Part shown: positions 53,968-62,676 of the stretch, piece by piece | Layout: the number at the start of each line of letters is the position of its first letter | How positions within the stretch are numbered: position 1 is the stretch's first letter | From: Desulfuromusa sp. | GTDB taxonomy: Bacteria; Desulfobacterota; Desulfuromonadia; Desulfuromonadales; Geopsychrobacteraceae | Direction: 5' to 3' | DNA: 64,000 bases | Assembly: GCA_016744595.1 (NCBI GenBank) | Contig: JADGEB010000008.1 | Location: 33,707-97,706 of the forward strand | Made by a program: the position numbers and the translations under genes | Notes under the pieces: generated by a model | What the model was told of the DNA's origin: nothing | Database searches by the model: none | The model's input: the letters and a program-made list of their open reading frames with translations, nothing else

Positions 53968-54816
53968 TCAGGATAGCTGTTTGCTTTTCCTAACATAAAG
54001 CCACCAGTAAACCACCCCGACAAAGAGTCCACCGCCAACAAAATTACCCAGAGTAACGGTTATCATATTACTCTGCCACATGGCTCCCCAACCCAGCTGA
54101 TCAATAGCAGCAGGATCAAGCCCTGACGCTAAGCGTGCGCCAGTTAATTTTTTGGCAAAAATTCCTGCCGGAATAAAATACATATTGGCAACCACGTGTT
54201 CAAATCCCGCTGCGACAAAAGCCATGATTGGGAAAAAGATACCGAGCACCTTTCCAGCGATGTCTTTTGCTGCCATAGCCTGTAGAACTGCTAAACAAAC
54301 CAACCAGTTACATCCAACTGCACGGACAAAATAGGCCCAATTATGGGAACTTCCGGAAACTTCATGACTGACCTTTGCCGCTGCAATCTGCAAAGCAGTA
54401 CCACCGAACACCCCGTCCATGATCCCAGTCTGGCCAACGATCATCCAAGCAAGAAAAACTGACCCCAACAAATTACCCAAATAAACCCAGAACCAGTTGC
54501 GCATTACCTGCGCAAAGGAAACTTTTTTCTCCAGAAATGCGGCGGTCAGCATAGTGTTTCCCGTCCATAGTTCAGATCCGGGAATAATAACCAGCATCAG
54601 TCCAACACTGAAAACGCTACCAATAAAAAACTTTTTCAAACCAATCCAAGAGAAATCCCCGGTACCAACAACGGTGGCCAAATGGGCAGCAAAACCAATA
54701 TATGCTCCGGCCAAAAAACCAAGTACCAAAAGTTGCAGCGACGTTCGCTTAACCTTTGCCTCACCCCAGGAGACCAGAGAATTTGCAAGCTCTTCCGGGT
54801 TTAAAAAGTTTTTCAT
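53968..54816 (-). CDS. Formate/nitrite transporter family channel (FocA-like)
   Basis: A 282-residue inner-membrane channel of the FNT family with about six membrane helices. GFLAGAYIGFAAHLATVVG (helix 1) and LWTGNTMLTAAFLEKKVS (the broken helix 2) are typical, as are RAVGCNWLVCLAVL and FVAAGFEHVVANMYFIP, the latter with the conserved central His. FNT channels pass formate, nitrite or hydrosulfide. No pflB, nirB or asr gene adjoins it; it follows the KamA-type gene by 36 bases. The substrate is left open. Confidence 0.9.
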   Translation of the reverse strand: MKNFLNPEELANSLVSWGEAKVKRTSLQLLVLGFLAGAYIGFAAHLATVVGTGDFSWIGLKKFFIGSVFSVGLMLVIIPGSELWTGNTMLTAAFLEKKVSFAQVMRNWFWVYLGNLLGSVFLAWMIVGQTGIMDGVFGGTALQIAAAKVSHEVSGSSHNWAYFVRAVGCNWLVCLAVLQAMAAKDIAGKVLGIFFPIMAFVAAGFEHVVANMYFIPAGIFAKKLTGARLASGLDPAAIDQLGWGAMWQSNMITVTLGNFVGGGLFVGVVYWWLYVRKSKQLS

Positions 54817-54852
54817 AAGAAACTACCTCGCAAAAAAATCTAACCAGCCGAA

Positions 54853-55899
54853 TCATGAAGATAAATCGGGATACTCCACCACGCTACCGTCGGCTGCATA
54901 AATTAACAATTTCTCCCCTTGCCTTTTGATATATTGTGGTACTAACGGTACCTTTCCTTTCCCCTCAGGAAGATCAATAACATAGTGCGGTGATGCCAAA
55001 CCCGACACCGGACCGCGCAGTGAATGCATGATCTGAAGTCCGGATTTAATCGAGGTTCGGAAGTGTCCTGTTCCTTGTGTTAAATCCATGTGATGCAGAT
55101 AATAGGGGCGCACCCGGATCTTCAGCAAGCCACGAAACAGTTCACTGATAATTGTTGGCTGGTCATTGATGCCACGCAGCAGAACAGTCTGATTTCCTAG
55201 GATGATTCCAGCATCGGCCAAACGCGCGCAAGCCTCACTTGCCTGTTCCGTCAGTTCACGTGGATGGTTGAAATGGGTATTCAAATATAAAGGTTGAAAT
55301 TTCTTCAGCAGGGTACACAATCGGTCAGTAATTCGTTCTGGCAGAGTCACCGGAACACGTGTGCCAATACGGATAATTTCAACATGAGGAATGGCATGAA
55401 CTCGGGCTAGCAGATCCTGAAGAACAGAATCGGGTAGCAGGAGCGGATCTCCACCAGAAAAAATTACATCGCGGATTTGTGGATTTGCAGCAATATATTC
55501 AATTCCCGCACGCAATTCACGAAAACTTATAGACATATCGGAGCAACCGACTTTACGCTTGCGGGTACAAAAACGGCAATAACTGGCACAACTTCCTGAA
55601 ACCAGAAATATCACTCGATCAGGATAACGATGTATCACAGCTGGAACCGGTGCAAAGTCTTCTTCCGCAAGGGGATCGGAAAACCCGCCAGCGTCTAATT
55701 CACGTAAATCAGGAACACATTGTTTCCAGATCGGATCACCAACCTGCTCTATCAACCCTAAATAATACGGGGTAATCCGCATTGGATATTGTGCTTCGAC
55801 TGTGGCCAGAAGACGTGGGTTGAAATCGAAATGAGCGGCTAACTGTTCTATACTCGTCACGCTCTCTTTCAAAGATTGTTGCCATACCTCCTGAGCCAT
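54853..55899 (-). CDS. KamA-type radical SAM protein (lysine 2,3-aminomutase-like)
   Basis: A 348-residue radical SAM enzyme. SCASYCRFCTRKRKVG (about 103-118) holds the CxxxCxxC ligands of the 4Fe-4S cluster, and FSGGDPLLLP is the SAM-binding glycine motif. The PLP and lysine region is KamA-like: YLHHMDLTQGTGHFRT and YVIDLPEGKGKVPL keep the two aspartates that hold lysine in KamA. This argues for a true lysine or related aminomutase rather than EpmB, which lacks them. No beta-lysine acetyltransferase adjoins it. It overlaps the MauE-like gene by one base. Confidence 0.85.
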   Translation of the reverse strand: MAQEVWQQSLKESVTSIEQLAAHFDFNPRLLATVEAQYPMRITPYYLGLIEQVGDPIWKQCVPDLRELDAGGFSDPLAEEDFAPVPAVIHRYPDRVIFLVSGSCASYCRFCTRKRKVGCSDMSISFRELRAGIEYIAANPQIRDVIFSGGDPLLLPDSVLQDLLARVHAIPHVEIIRIGTRVPVTLPERITDRLCTLLKKFQPLYLNTHFNHPRELTEQASEACARLADAGIILGNQTVLLRGINDQPTIISELFRGLLKIRVRPYYLHHMDLTQGTGHFRTSIKSGLQIMHSLRGPVSGLASPHYVIDLPEGKGKVPLVPQYIKRQGEKLLIYAADGSVVEYPDLSS

Positions 55900-56339
55900 T
55901 ATCCGGTCTCCGCAGGCTGTTGAACATAACGCAGAATCCAGGTCATAATCATCAGTAACAACAACCCGACATCACGCCACAATGCCGCTATTGGACTGGT
56001 CGGGTTGGCAGAACCGGGTTTAAAACAACCGCAATCAATATCAAATCCACGAATGATGGCAGAAAGGAGAACAGCCATAAAAATAATATTAAGGACAAAC
56101 AGAACCAGCACAGCAGGGCGAACCCGCATGTTGAGTAACAACAATATCCCGCAAAGCATCTCAAGATAAGGGAGGATTGATGCAACCAGATAGTTCCAGG
56201 TATAAGGGAGGATTTGATAGTTGGCAATCTGCCCGGCAAAGGCGATGATATCATTTGCCTTAACGACTCCAGCATAAATAAACACCGCTGCCAGAATAAA
56301 GCGGCTGCCATGGTAAGCAGTTTTTCCCAGCAGCGTCAT
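55899..56339 (-). CDS. MauE/DoxX-like redox-associated membrane protein
   Basis: A 146-residue inner-membrane protein with four hydrophobic segments. ILAAVFIYAGVVKANDII (about 15-32) is the family start, and the pair FDIDCGCFKPG (about 103-113) is the redox-active Cys motif typical of MauE-type proteins. MauE helps form disulfides in methylamine dehydrogenase; relatives accompany thiol-handling proteins. A GGGGG site precedes the ATG at 56339. It overlaps the rhodanese gene by four bases, so the two are coupled and probably share a sulfur or thiol task. Confidence 0.85.
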   Translation of the reverse strand: MTLLGKTAYHGSRFILAAVFIYAGVVKANDIIAFAGQIANYQILPYTWNYLVASILPYLEMLCGILLLLNMRVRPAVLVLFVLNIIFMAVLLSAIIRGFDIDCGCFKPGSANPTSPIAALWRDVGLLLLMIMTWILRYVQQPAETG

Positions 56340-56860
56340 TTTCCGCCCCCTTCCAACGGACGTCCCGCATCCCGCCATTCAGGGAAACCACCCTCATATA
56401 CCAGCACATCAGTGTAACCAGTTTTGATCAAAAGAGTCGCAAGATCAAAAGAGTCTGTGCATCCATAGCCACTACAATAGATCACCAGAGTTTGATCAAC
56501 GGAAACCTGAGACCTGAAGTCCTCAAGATAATCGCCCTGAGTAGCAAACGGTAAAGAGATTGCCCCGGCAAGGTGACTTTTTTGAAAATCAACAGAGTTC
56601 CTGGAATCAACCAAGAGAGCCCCTGCCGTAGATAGTTCGTCCAACTCATCCATTTCTACGGGAACAGGAAAAATATTTGCTGTGTCTAAATTTGAGCTAT
56701 CAATAGCACTATTGACAGAGGCAGAAACAGACTGCCCAGAAAAGGCATTAAAAATCAGCTTAAAATTCAAGCTCAAACCAACCGCAGCAGATAAGACACA
56801 AAGAATCAGAGCCTCTAAAACAATTCTACGGATTGAAGGACTAAGGGACAGGCTATTCAT
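56336..56860 (-). CDS. Membrane-anchored rhodanese-like protein
   Basis: A 174-residue protein with one N-terminal membrane helix (about 10-32) and a rhodanese domain in the periplasm (about 65-165). LVDSRNSVDFQKSHLAGAIS is the entry motif, and the active-site loop is YCSGYGCTDS with the persulfide Cys. EGGFPEWRDAG is the family end motif. It would carry sulfane sulfur or serve in thiol exchange with the MauE-like protein encoded next. The ATG at 56860 overlaps the end of slyX; a TTG at 56887 is also in frame. Confidence 0.88.
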   Translation of the reverse strand: MNSLSLSPSIRRIVLEALILCVLSAAVGLSLNFKLIFNAFSGQSVSASVNSAIDSSNLDTANIFPVPVEMDELDELSTAGALLVDSRNSVDFQKSHLAGAISLPFATQGDYLEDFRSQVSVDQTLVIYCSGYGCTDSFDLATLLIKTGYTDVLVYEGGFPEWRDAGRPLEGGGK

Positions 56861-57047
56861 CTGGAGATTCTTCCAGAGAGGGGGCAAGAGTACTGACTGT
56901 TGCCCGTAAACGTTGATTTTCTTTACTCAGTTGGGCAATCTGCCGATTGCAATCGGTGAGCACCTCGTTAAGCTCATCAAGTAATTGAGTTTGATGGCTA
57001 AAACGAATTTCCAGTTCGGTCACGCGCTCTTGCAGTTCTTCAAGCAT
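56853..57047 (-). CDS. slyX: SlyX family coiled-coil protein
   Basis: A 64-residue protein that is almost one coiled coil (EELQERVTELEIRFSHQTQL, LDELNEVLTDCNRQI, QLSKENQRLR). This is the SlyX pattern; the function is unknown despite the name, given for its position near slyD. GGAG precedes the ATG at 57047. It opens the minus-strand run slyX, rhodanese, mauE-like, kamA-like and focA-like. Confidence 0.9.
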   Translation of the reverse strand: MLEELQERVTELEIRFSHQTQLLDELNEVLTDCNRQIAQLSKENQRLRATVSTLAPSLEESPDE

Positions 57048-57623
57048 GGTTGATCTCCTTTGACAGAGCACAATATGTGATGCTCTCGCAAAAAGCCATG
57101 AATTATCATCAATATTTATAGCTTGCTAAGTCAATGAATGCCAATACCATTTTAATGCAGACTGTCAGGTTATTTGAACTGAAGCGAAAACTTGGCCATT
57201 CGAAATCAGATTATTGCTCATTTGAGAGTAATGGCCGTAGCTACTAACCGAAAAGGAGTTAAATATAGTCCTAATAGACAAGTTTGCTATAGCCAGACGG
57301 ACTGCTAAACCTGTGGAAATGGGGGAGCGCAGTTGAGGCTAGTTTCAAAAGTTTGCCCAGCTCCAACTTGCAACTAGTGCATAACCAGATACTTCAAAAT
57401 TGCGCTCACAACCAAAACACTAACCTGTCTTTAACAATCTACTCATCTCTCCCAAACAGAATTATTTCAGACTGCGTGCTGTTCAATATGGATCTGCACA
57501 AATTTTGTTTCGTGACAATCAATTCTGCCCGCACCAGTCAGTGATTGCCAGGCCTAGTTGTCTAACGATCAACATCAACCAGCAGAGCCCACCATATGGC
57601 CAAGAGGAAAATAAGAGGAAAAG
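57048..57623. other. Gene-free region before the phn operon (576 bp)
   Basis: This is the divergent upstream region of slyX and the phosphonate genes. I see no ORF with a ribosome-binding site, no tRNA and no strong terminator. CTGTCAG (near 57166) and CTGTCTT (near 57427) recall half of a Pho box, but neither has a proper second half. It is long for this compact genome and may hold a promoter, a small RNA or the remnant of a lost gene. Confidence 0.5.
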
Positions 57624-58085
57624 ATGATTGAAACAGCGACTGAACAAATCCGAATCAGAGAAACAACCGCAGAGGATCTGCCCCGCCTGCTCAAATTCTA
57701 CAGTCAGCTCGGTATGGATGATGGACAGGTTCTTTCTCTTGCACGGGCAGAAAGTATTTTTTTGCGCATCAGCAATTATCCCGATTATCGTATTTACTTG
57801 GCGGAAATTGACAATGAACCGGTCGGAACTTTTGCCCTGTTGATCATGGACAACCTCGGTCACATGGGTACTCCGTCGGCAATCATTGAAGATGTCGTCG
57901 TTTCTAACAACTGTCGCGGACAAGGTATCGGTCAAAAAATGATGACTTTCGCCACAGATCTTGCCACAGAAAAAGGCTGTTACAAGTTCTTTTTCAGCAG
58001 CAATATTAACCGTATTGACGCCCATCGCTTTTATAAAAATCTTGGTTTTGAGAAACATGGCTACAGTTTTTATCTCAATTTGTAA
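57624..58085 (+). CDS. GNAT acetyltransferase of the phn operon (PhnO-like by position)
   Basis: A 153-residue acetyltransferase. IRIRETTAEDLPRLLKFY opens the fold, EDVVVSNNCRGQGIGQKMM (about 90-108) is the acetyl-CoA motif, and HRFYKNLGFEKHGYSF is the usual close. It starts the phn run, 20 bases before phnG. PhnO of E. coli acetylates aminoalkylphosphonates and helps the C-P lyase route; the same role is likely but inferred from position. AAGAGGAAAAG precedes the ATG. Confidence 0.82.
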   Translation: MIETATEQIRIRETTAEDLPRLLKFYSQLGMDDGQVLSLARAESIFLRISNYPDYRIYLAEIDNEPVGTFALLIMDNLGHMGTPSAIIEDVVVSNNCRGQGIGQKMMTFATDLATEKGCYKFFFSSNINRIDAHRFYKNLGFEKHGYSFYLNL

Positions 58086-58105
58086 CGGTAAAGGACATGA
58101 ATAGA

Positions 58106-58540
58106 ATGAATGAATTATCTGGGCATACCATTTGTGCCTCAGTCATCAATGATATCTCCCGAGAAGCAGTACGAGAATTATTGGAACTAGCTGAAACTGC
58201 ATCGATTGAAATTGTCAGTACACCCAGATCAGGACTGACAATGATGCATGTGCTCGATGCTTTTGACAGCGAATTTTTGTTGGGAGAAGTGTTGGTTTCC
58301 AATACTGAAGTGGTGCTGAATGGTCAACGTGGTTTCGGCATAGTCACTGGAGATGAGCCGGAACGCTCGCTGGCTCGAGCATGTGCAGAAGTGCTACTTC
58401 GGGGAGAAGATGAAACCCTCAAATTTCACGTCCAGAGCCTACTGTTGCGTGAACAGGCGAAACGGGATGAGCGACGCAAACATGAAGAACAGTTGATTGC
58501 AAATACCAAAGTTAACTTTGACCTGATGACAGGAAACTAA
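58106..58540 (+). CDS. phnG: C-P lyase subunit PhnG
   Basis: A 144-residue subunit of the PhnGHIJ core that transfers a phosphonate to ATP and then breaks the C-P bond. STPRSGLTMMHVLDAFDSEF (about 38-57), FLLGEVLVSNTEV and GFGIVTGDEPERSLARACA are typical of PhnG. The ATG at 58097 is only one base from AAGGA, so the ATG at 58106 with a ten-base gap is preferred. The stop is three bases from phnH. Confidence 0.93.
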   Translation: MNELSGHTICASVINDISREAVRELLELAETASIEIVSTPRSGLTMMHVLDAFDSEFLLGEVLVSNTEVVLNGQRGFGIVTGDEPERSLARACAEVLLRGEDETLKFHVQSLLLREQAKRDERRKHEEQLIANTKVNFDLMTGN

Positions 58541-58543
58541 ACA

Positions 58544-59119
58544 ATGAACAATTTTTCTCAAAGTTGTCTGGATAATCATGAATGTTTCCGGGTATTGCTG
58601 AAGTCGATGAGTCGTCCTGGAAAAATCTTTCAGCTTCCTGACACAACTGAAGCTAATTTTGTAACAACTGTATTTCGGCTTCTTGACACAGTTCTTGACC
58701 AACAAGTCAGCTGTTGTTTGCTGTGTGGCAACAAAGAATTAGAGAACCAGTTGAAGTTACGAACAGGCACACATTTTACCGATGCAGAAAGTGCCGATTT
58801 TCTTCTCGCTCTTTCTGGCGACAGTTACGGTAAAAGCTTAACGGCTAAACGGGGGCAACTTGAGTTTCCAAATGAAGGAGCCACTATACTGTTTGGTGTC
58901 AACCAACTTTCAAACGGGACAAAAACAACTGGCACCCGGCTATCTGGACCAGGCATCAAAAACAATATCCATCCGAAGATTGGCGGCCTGGCAGCGCAAG
59001 AACTTATCTGGATTAAAGAAGTCAATACGGAATACCCACTGGGAATCGACTGTATTTTTATTGATCTAACCGGACAGCTGATGTGCATTCCCAGATCAAC
59101 CAGAATCGGAGCAAACTAA
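58544..59119 (+). CDS. phnH: C-P lyase subunit PhnH
   Basis: A 191-residue subunit of the C-P lyase core complex. FRVLLKSMSRPGKI near the N-terminus, GTHFTDAESADFLLAL and TGTRLSGPGIKN are PhnH hallmarks. It is catalytically silent in known complexes and serves as a scaffold with PhnG and PhnI. The gap to phnI is one base. Confidence 0.93.
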   Translation: MNNFSQSCLDNHECFRVLLKSMSRPGKIFQLPDTTEANFVTTVFRLLDTVLDQQVSCCLLCGNKELENQLKLRTGTHFTDAESADFLLALSGDSYGKSLTAKRGQLEFPNEGATILFGVNQLSNGTKTTGTRLSGPGIKNNIHPKIGGLAAQELIWIKEVNTEYPLGIDCIFIDLTGQLMCIPRSTRIGAN

Positions 59120-59120
59120 G

Positions 59121-60218
59121 ATGGCTTACGTGGCTGTAAAAGGTGGAACACAAGCAATAGAGAATGCTTGTGATCTGCTCAATTATCAAAGAGTAAAAGG
59201 GGATTCTGCGCCTCTTGGAGTCGACCAAATCCAAGAGCAACTCTATCTGGGTATCGATCGAATCATGAGCGAAGGGGGTCTTTATGCGCCAAACCTAGCG
59301 GCTCTGGCTTTAAAACAAACTGCTGGGGACAGTTTTGAAGCGGCCTTCATGCTGCGTGCTTATCGGGCAACCAAGCCCAGATTGAACCATTCTATTGCAT
59401 TATCAATGGATAAAATGCGCGTAATACGGCGGATTTCAGCATCATTTAAAGACATTCCCGGTGGTCAAATTCTCGGCTCAACCAGCGATTATACGCTGCG
59501 ATTACTCGATTTTGATCTACTTGAAGACAGCACTGCCAGACGGCAAGCGTTTCGGGAAAAAATATTCAAAGATCTGGACCCTGATCTGGAACTCCCGAAC
59601 AGCTTTCCAAAGGTTGTCGAAATCCTCCGCCGTGAAGGGCTGCTAATAGAAAAACCAGAGCGGCGGAAAGAGTCGGAACCGTTTGACATCACCCGTCGTT
59701 CGCTAACCTACCCTGCTCCACGCAGTGCCAGCATGCAATCTTTGGCGCGAGGCGAAACTGGGGGCATGTTGACTCTGGCCTACTCAAGTATGCGCGGTTA
59801 CGGCAACGTCCATCCAACTATCGGCGAGTTACGGGTTGGCTATGTTCCCCTTGAAGTCCCTCATCCTGAGACTGGTGAGCCTTACCTGATTGGAGAAATC
59901 AAGGTCACAGAAGCTGAAGCCGTCGCACAGTACACCGGTGGAGACGGCCCAGCCAAGTTTACCCTCGGCTATGGGCTCTGCTTTGGTCAGAACGAACTTA
60001 AAGCAATCTCCATGGCACTGCTTGACCGCACTATACAAGCCGAAGAGGGAAAAACCCCGGCTGAAGATCAAGAATATGTTTTGTCACACATTGATGGAAT
60101 CGAAGCAATGGGCTTCTGCAATCATTGGAAGTTACCACACTACGTCGATTTTCAATCTGACCTTGATCGACTACGCAGAACGCAATCACTGGAGAAACAA
60201 CAGGAGCAAGAACAATGA
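59121..60218 (+). CDS. phnI: C-P lyase subunit PhnI
   Basis: A 365-residue nucleosidase subunit that, with PhnG, H and L, displaces adenine from ATP by the phosphonate to give ribose 1-phosphonate triphosphate. MAYVAVKGGTQAIENACDLL opens it; SLARGETGGMLTLAYSSMRG and ELRVGYVPLEVPHPETGEPY are conserved. QYTGGDGPAKFTLGYGLCFG follows. It overlaps phnJ by four bases. Confidence 0.95.
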   Translation: MAYVAVKGGTQAIENACDLLNYQRVKGDSAPLGVDQIQEQLYLGIDRIMSEGGLYAPNLAALALKQTAGDSFEAAFMLRAYRATKPRLNHSIALSMDKMRVIRRISASFKDIPGGQILGSTSDYTLRLLDFDLLEDSTARRQAFREKIFKDLDPDLELPNSFPKVVEILRREGLLIEKPERRKESEPFDITRRSLTYPAPRSASMQSLARGETGGMLTLAYSSMRGYGNVHPTIGELRVGYVPLEVPHPETGEPYLIGEIKVTEAEAVAQYTGGDGPAKFTLGYGLCFGQNELKAISMALLDRTIQAEEGKTPAEDQEYVLSHIDGIEAMGFCNHWKLPHYVDFQSDLDRLRRTQSLEKQQEQEQ

Positions 60219-61081
60219 ACCTCCGATCATGGCAGCAGAACAATAAATCGACACCTTTAGCCGGTTATAACTTTGGCTTTATGGACGATAGTGCCAAAAA
60301 AGAAGTTCGCCGCAGCTTACTCAAAGCGGTTGCAATCCCAGGCTATCAAGTCCCTTTCAGTTCACCTGAAATGCCGATTGCACGGGGTTGGGGTACTGGC
60401 GGAATGCAGATAACCCTGTCTCTGGTTCTACCGCAGGATACTCTTAAAGTGATCGATCAAGGCTGCGATGACAGTGTCAACGCGGTTAATATCAAAAAAT
60501 TTGTTGCCAAAGTTGCTGCCGTAACCAGCACCACTGATACCCATCGGGCAACAGTGATTCAAACGCGCCACCGGATTCCCGAAGAACCGATGACCGGTGA
60601 GCAAATGCTGGTGCTTCAGGTTCCCTACCCGGAAGCCTTGCGTGATGTAGAACCTTCCGAACTGGAAACCCGCCGAATGCATGCTGAAGGGGATTATGCC
60701 AGAATGTGGCTACACCTTTACGAGGACATCGTCCGTTACGGTGAAATCAGCATTAGCTACCGTTACCCGGTCACCGTTAATGACCGTTACATCATGGATC
60801 CAAGCCCGATCCCACGCTGGGACGTACCGAAGTTGCACATGTCGGAGACTCTCTACCTGTTCGGTGCTGGCCGGGAAAAACGAATCTATGCCATCCCCCC
60901 TTACACCAGTGTTATCCCATTAGAATTTGAAGATCACAAATTCCGCGTAGAAAAGTTTCCTAATCCTTGCCAACGCTGTGGCAGCACTAACAGTTATCTG
61001 GATGAAATCATCAATGATGTTGATGGAAGTCGGCAATACTTTTGCTCCGATACCGGTTACTGCGACAAGAGGTGTACCTGA
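60215..61081 (+). CDS. phnJ: C-P lyase radical SAM subunit PhnJ
   Basis: A 288-residue enzyme that breaks the C-P bond of 5-phosphoribosyl 1-phosphonates by radical SAM chemistry. The cluster cysteines lie in CQRCGS (about 250-253), then FCSDTGYCDKRC near the end, the atypical CxxC-x21-C-x5-C pattern of PhnJ. YNFGFMDDSAKKEVRRSLLK is the N-terminal hallmark. Every key Cys is present. Its stop shares one base with the phnK start. Confidence 0.95.
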   Translation: MNLRSWQQNNKSTPLAGYNFGFMDDSAKKEVRRSLLKAVAIPGYQVPFSSPEMPIARGWGTGGMQITLSLVLPQDTLKVIDQGCDDSVNAVNIKKFVAKVAAVTSTTDTHRATVIQTRHRIPEEPMTGEQMLVLQVPYPEALRDVEPSELETRRMHAEGDYARMWLHLYEDIVRYGEISISYRYPVTVNDRYIMDPSPIPRWDVPKLHMSETLYLFGAGREKRIYAIPPYTSVIPLEFEDHKFRVEKFPNPCQRCGSTNSYLDEIINDVDGSRQYFCSDTGYCDKRCT

Positions 61082-61956
61082 TGGAACCTTTATTGAAAGC
61101 CCGAAACCTCAGCAAGATCTTCGGTTCTGGCTGCCAGCATTGCATTGCAGCGACCGGCTCGGAAGCAGAGACCAATGTCTGCCCACACTGTAATTCCGTG
61201 GTTGCCTGTAACGATGTCAATTTTGACCTTTTCCCCAACGAAGTGCTGGGCATTGTCGGGGAAAGCGGATCAGGAAAAAGTACCCTGATTAAACTGACCC
61301 ATTTCGAATGGGAAACGACTTCTGGAGAATTGAACTTGCACCGTTCGGCACTGCCGGATGGGTTGGGAGAACTGCTGGCAGACACCGTCGATCAATATAC
61401 CCGCAATCTGTTTGCTTTAAGCCAATTTCAACAGCGCCAGATTCGCAACGCACTGATGGGAATCGTCTATCAGAACCCTTATCTTGGCCTGCGGATGAAT
61501 ATCAGTTCCGGTGGAAATATTGCTGAACGGCTGCTTGGAGCCGGTTGGCGACATATCGGCAAAATGCGTGAACGGGCATCTGAGCTGTTGGAAAAAACCG
61601 AAATACCAATTTCACGGATGGACGAACCGCCAAAAAATTTCAGCGGTGGCATGCAACAACGGGTGCAAATCGCCAAGGCGCTATCCAACAATCCCTTACT
61701 GTTGTTACTGGATGAAGTCACCACTGGTCTGGATCTTTCGGTACAGGCTCGGGTGCTGGATCTGATCCGCAATATACAGAGTGAATTTCAATTATCGATG
61801 CTGGTCGTATCACACGATCTAGGTGTTATCAATCTGCTCTGCAACCGCACCATGGTGATGAAACATGGGCGCGTTGTTGAGTCAGGACTGACCGATCAAA
61901 TTCTTCAGGATCCACAACATCGCTACTCGCAGCTACTGGTCGCCTCACAGCTGTAA
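61081..61956 (+). CDS. phnK: C-P lyase ATPase PhnK with zinc-ribbon-like insert
   Basis: A 291-residue ABC-type ATPase that docks on PhnJ in the C-P lyase complex rather than on a membrane permease. Walker A is GESGSGKS (about 61-68), the signature is FSGGMQQRVQIAKAL, and Walker B is LLLLDEVTTGLD. Before Walker A lies an insert with CQHCIAATGSEAE and NVCPHCNS (about 17-40), two CxxC pairs like a zinc ribbon, absent from E. coli PhnK as I recall it. The frame is open to 61042, but the ATG at 61081 overlapping the phnJ stop is the right start. Confidence 0.92.
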   Translation: MEPLLKARNLSKIFGSGCQHCIAATGSEAETNVCPHCNSVVACNDVNFDLFPNEVLGIVGESGSGKSTLIKLTHFEWETTSGELNLHRSALPDGLGELLADTVDQYTRNLFALSQFQQRQIRNALMGIVYQNPYLGLRMNISSGGNIAERLLGAGWRHIGKMRERASELLEKTEIPISRMDEPPKNFSGGMQQRVQIAKALSNNPLLLLLDEVTTGLDLSVQARVLDLIRNIQSEFQLSMLVVSHDLGVINLLCNRTMVMKHGRVVESGLTDQILQDPQHRYSQLLVASQL

Positions 61957-61986
61957 CTACGAGTGATCAGAAAAAGGATAAGATAA

Positions 61987-62661
61987 ATGCTCAGCATCGA
62001 AAACCTTAATAAAACCTTCAATATCCAAATTCTGAACAACATTCAGGTTCATGGTTGCAGCAACGTTTCTTTTAAAGTTGATTCAGGCCAGTTTTTTGCT
62101 CTGGCCGGATCAAGTGGGAAAGGGAAAAGTACGGTTCTCAAGTGTATTTATCGTACCTATCTGCCCGGGTCAGGACATATCTGGTACGACTCTGCCAACT
62201 ACGGACGAATTGATTTAGCCTGTGCCCCGGAGCGTATACTACTCGACATCCGCAGCCGAGAAATGGGCTATGTTTCCCAGTTTCTTAATGTCATTCCACG
62301 AGTCTCAGCAATCGATCTGGTCATGGAACCAATCATTGTCCGTAATGGTGTGAGTCATGCGAATGCCCGCGAAAGAGCCTGCAACCTTCTCGAAAAATTG
62401 CATATTCCACATGAACTATTTAATGCCTACCCGGCAACCTTCAGTGGCGGCGAACAGCAACGGATTAATATTGCCCGGGCTATCGGCTGGAAACCACGAC
62501 TGTTATTACTTGATGAACCGACCGCATCACTGGATGCAAAATCAATCAACCAGGTTCTGAACCTCTTGAGTGAACTACGTGGCCAGGGGACAACTATGGT
62601 TGGAATTTTTCACGACCAGGAAATTATGAATAAAACGGCTAGTCAAACCTACACTCTCTAA
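61987..62661 (+). CDS. phnL: C-P lyase ATPase PhnL
   Basis: A 224-residue ABC-type protein needed for the C-P lyase reaction. Walker A is GSSGKGKS (about 41-48), the signature is FSGGEQQRINIARAI, and Walker B is LLLLDEPTASLD. YVSQFLNVIPRVSAIDLVMEP is a PhnL hallmark, within its limits. It follows phnK by 30 bases with AAAAGGATAAG before the ATG. Confidence 0.93.
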   Translation: MLSIENLNKTFNIQILNNIQVHGCSNVSFKVDSGQFFALAGSSGKGKSTVLKCIYRTYLPGSGHIWYDSANYGRIDLACAPERILLDIRSREMGYVSQFLNVIPRVSAIDLVMEPIIVRNGVSHANARERACNLLEKLHIPHELFNAYPATFSGGEQQRINIARAIGWKPRLLLLDEPTASLDAKSINQVLNLLSELRGQGTTMVGIFHDQEIMNKTASQTYTL

Positions 62662-62676
62662 AAGGATTGCCAGTAA

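Noticed and set aside
53777..53998. Plus-strand ORF of 73 codons upstream of the cytochrome operon
   Set aside because: It has no ribosome-binding site, overlaps the end of the FocA-type gene on the other strand and reads as low-complexity basic sequence.
57160..57450. Pho-box candidates CTGTCAG and CTGTCTT upstream of the phn operon
   Set aside because: Neither is followed by a second seven-base repeat at the right distance, so they are no better than chance in 576 bases.
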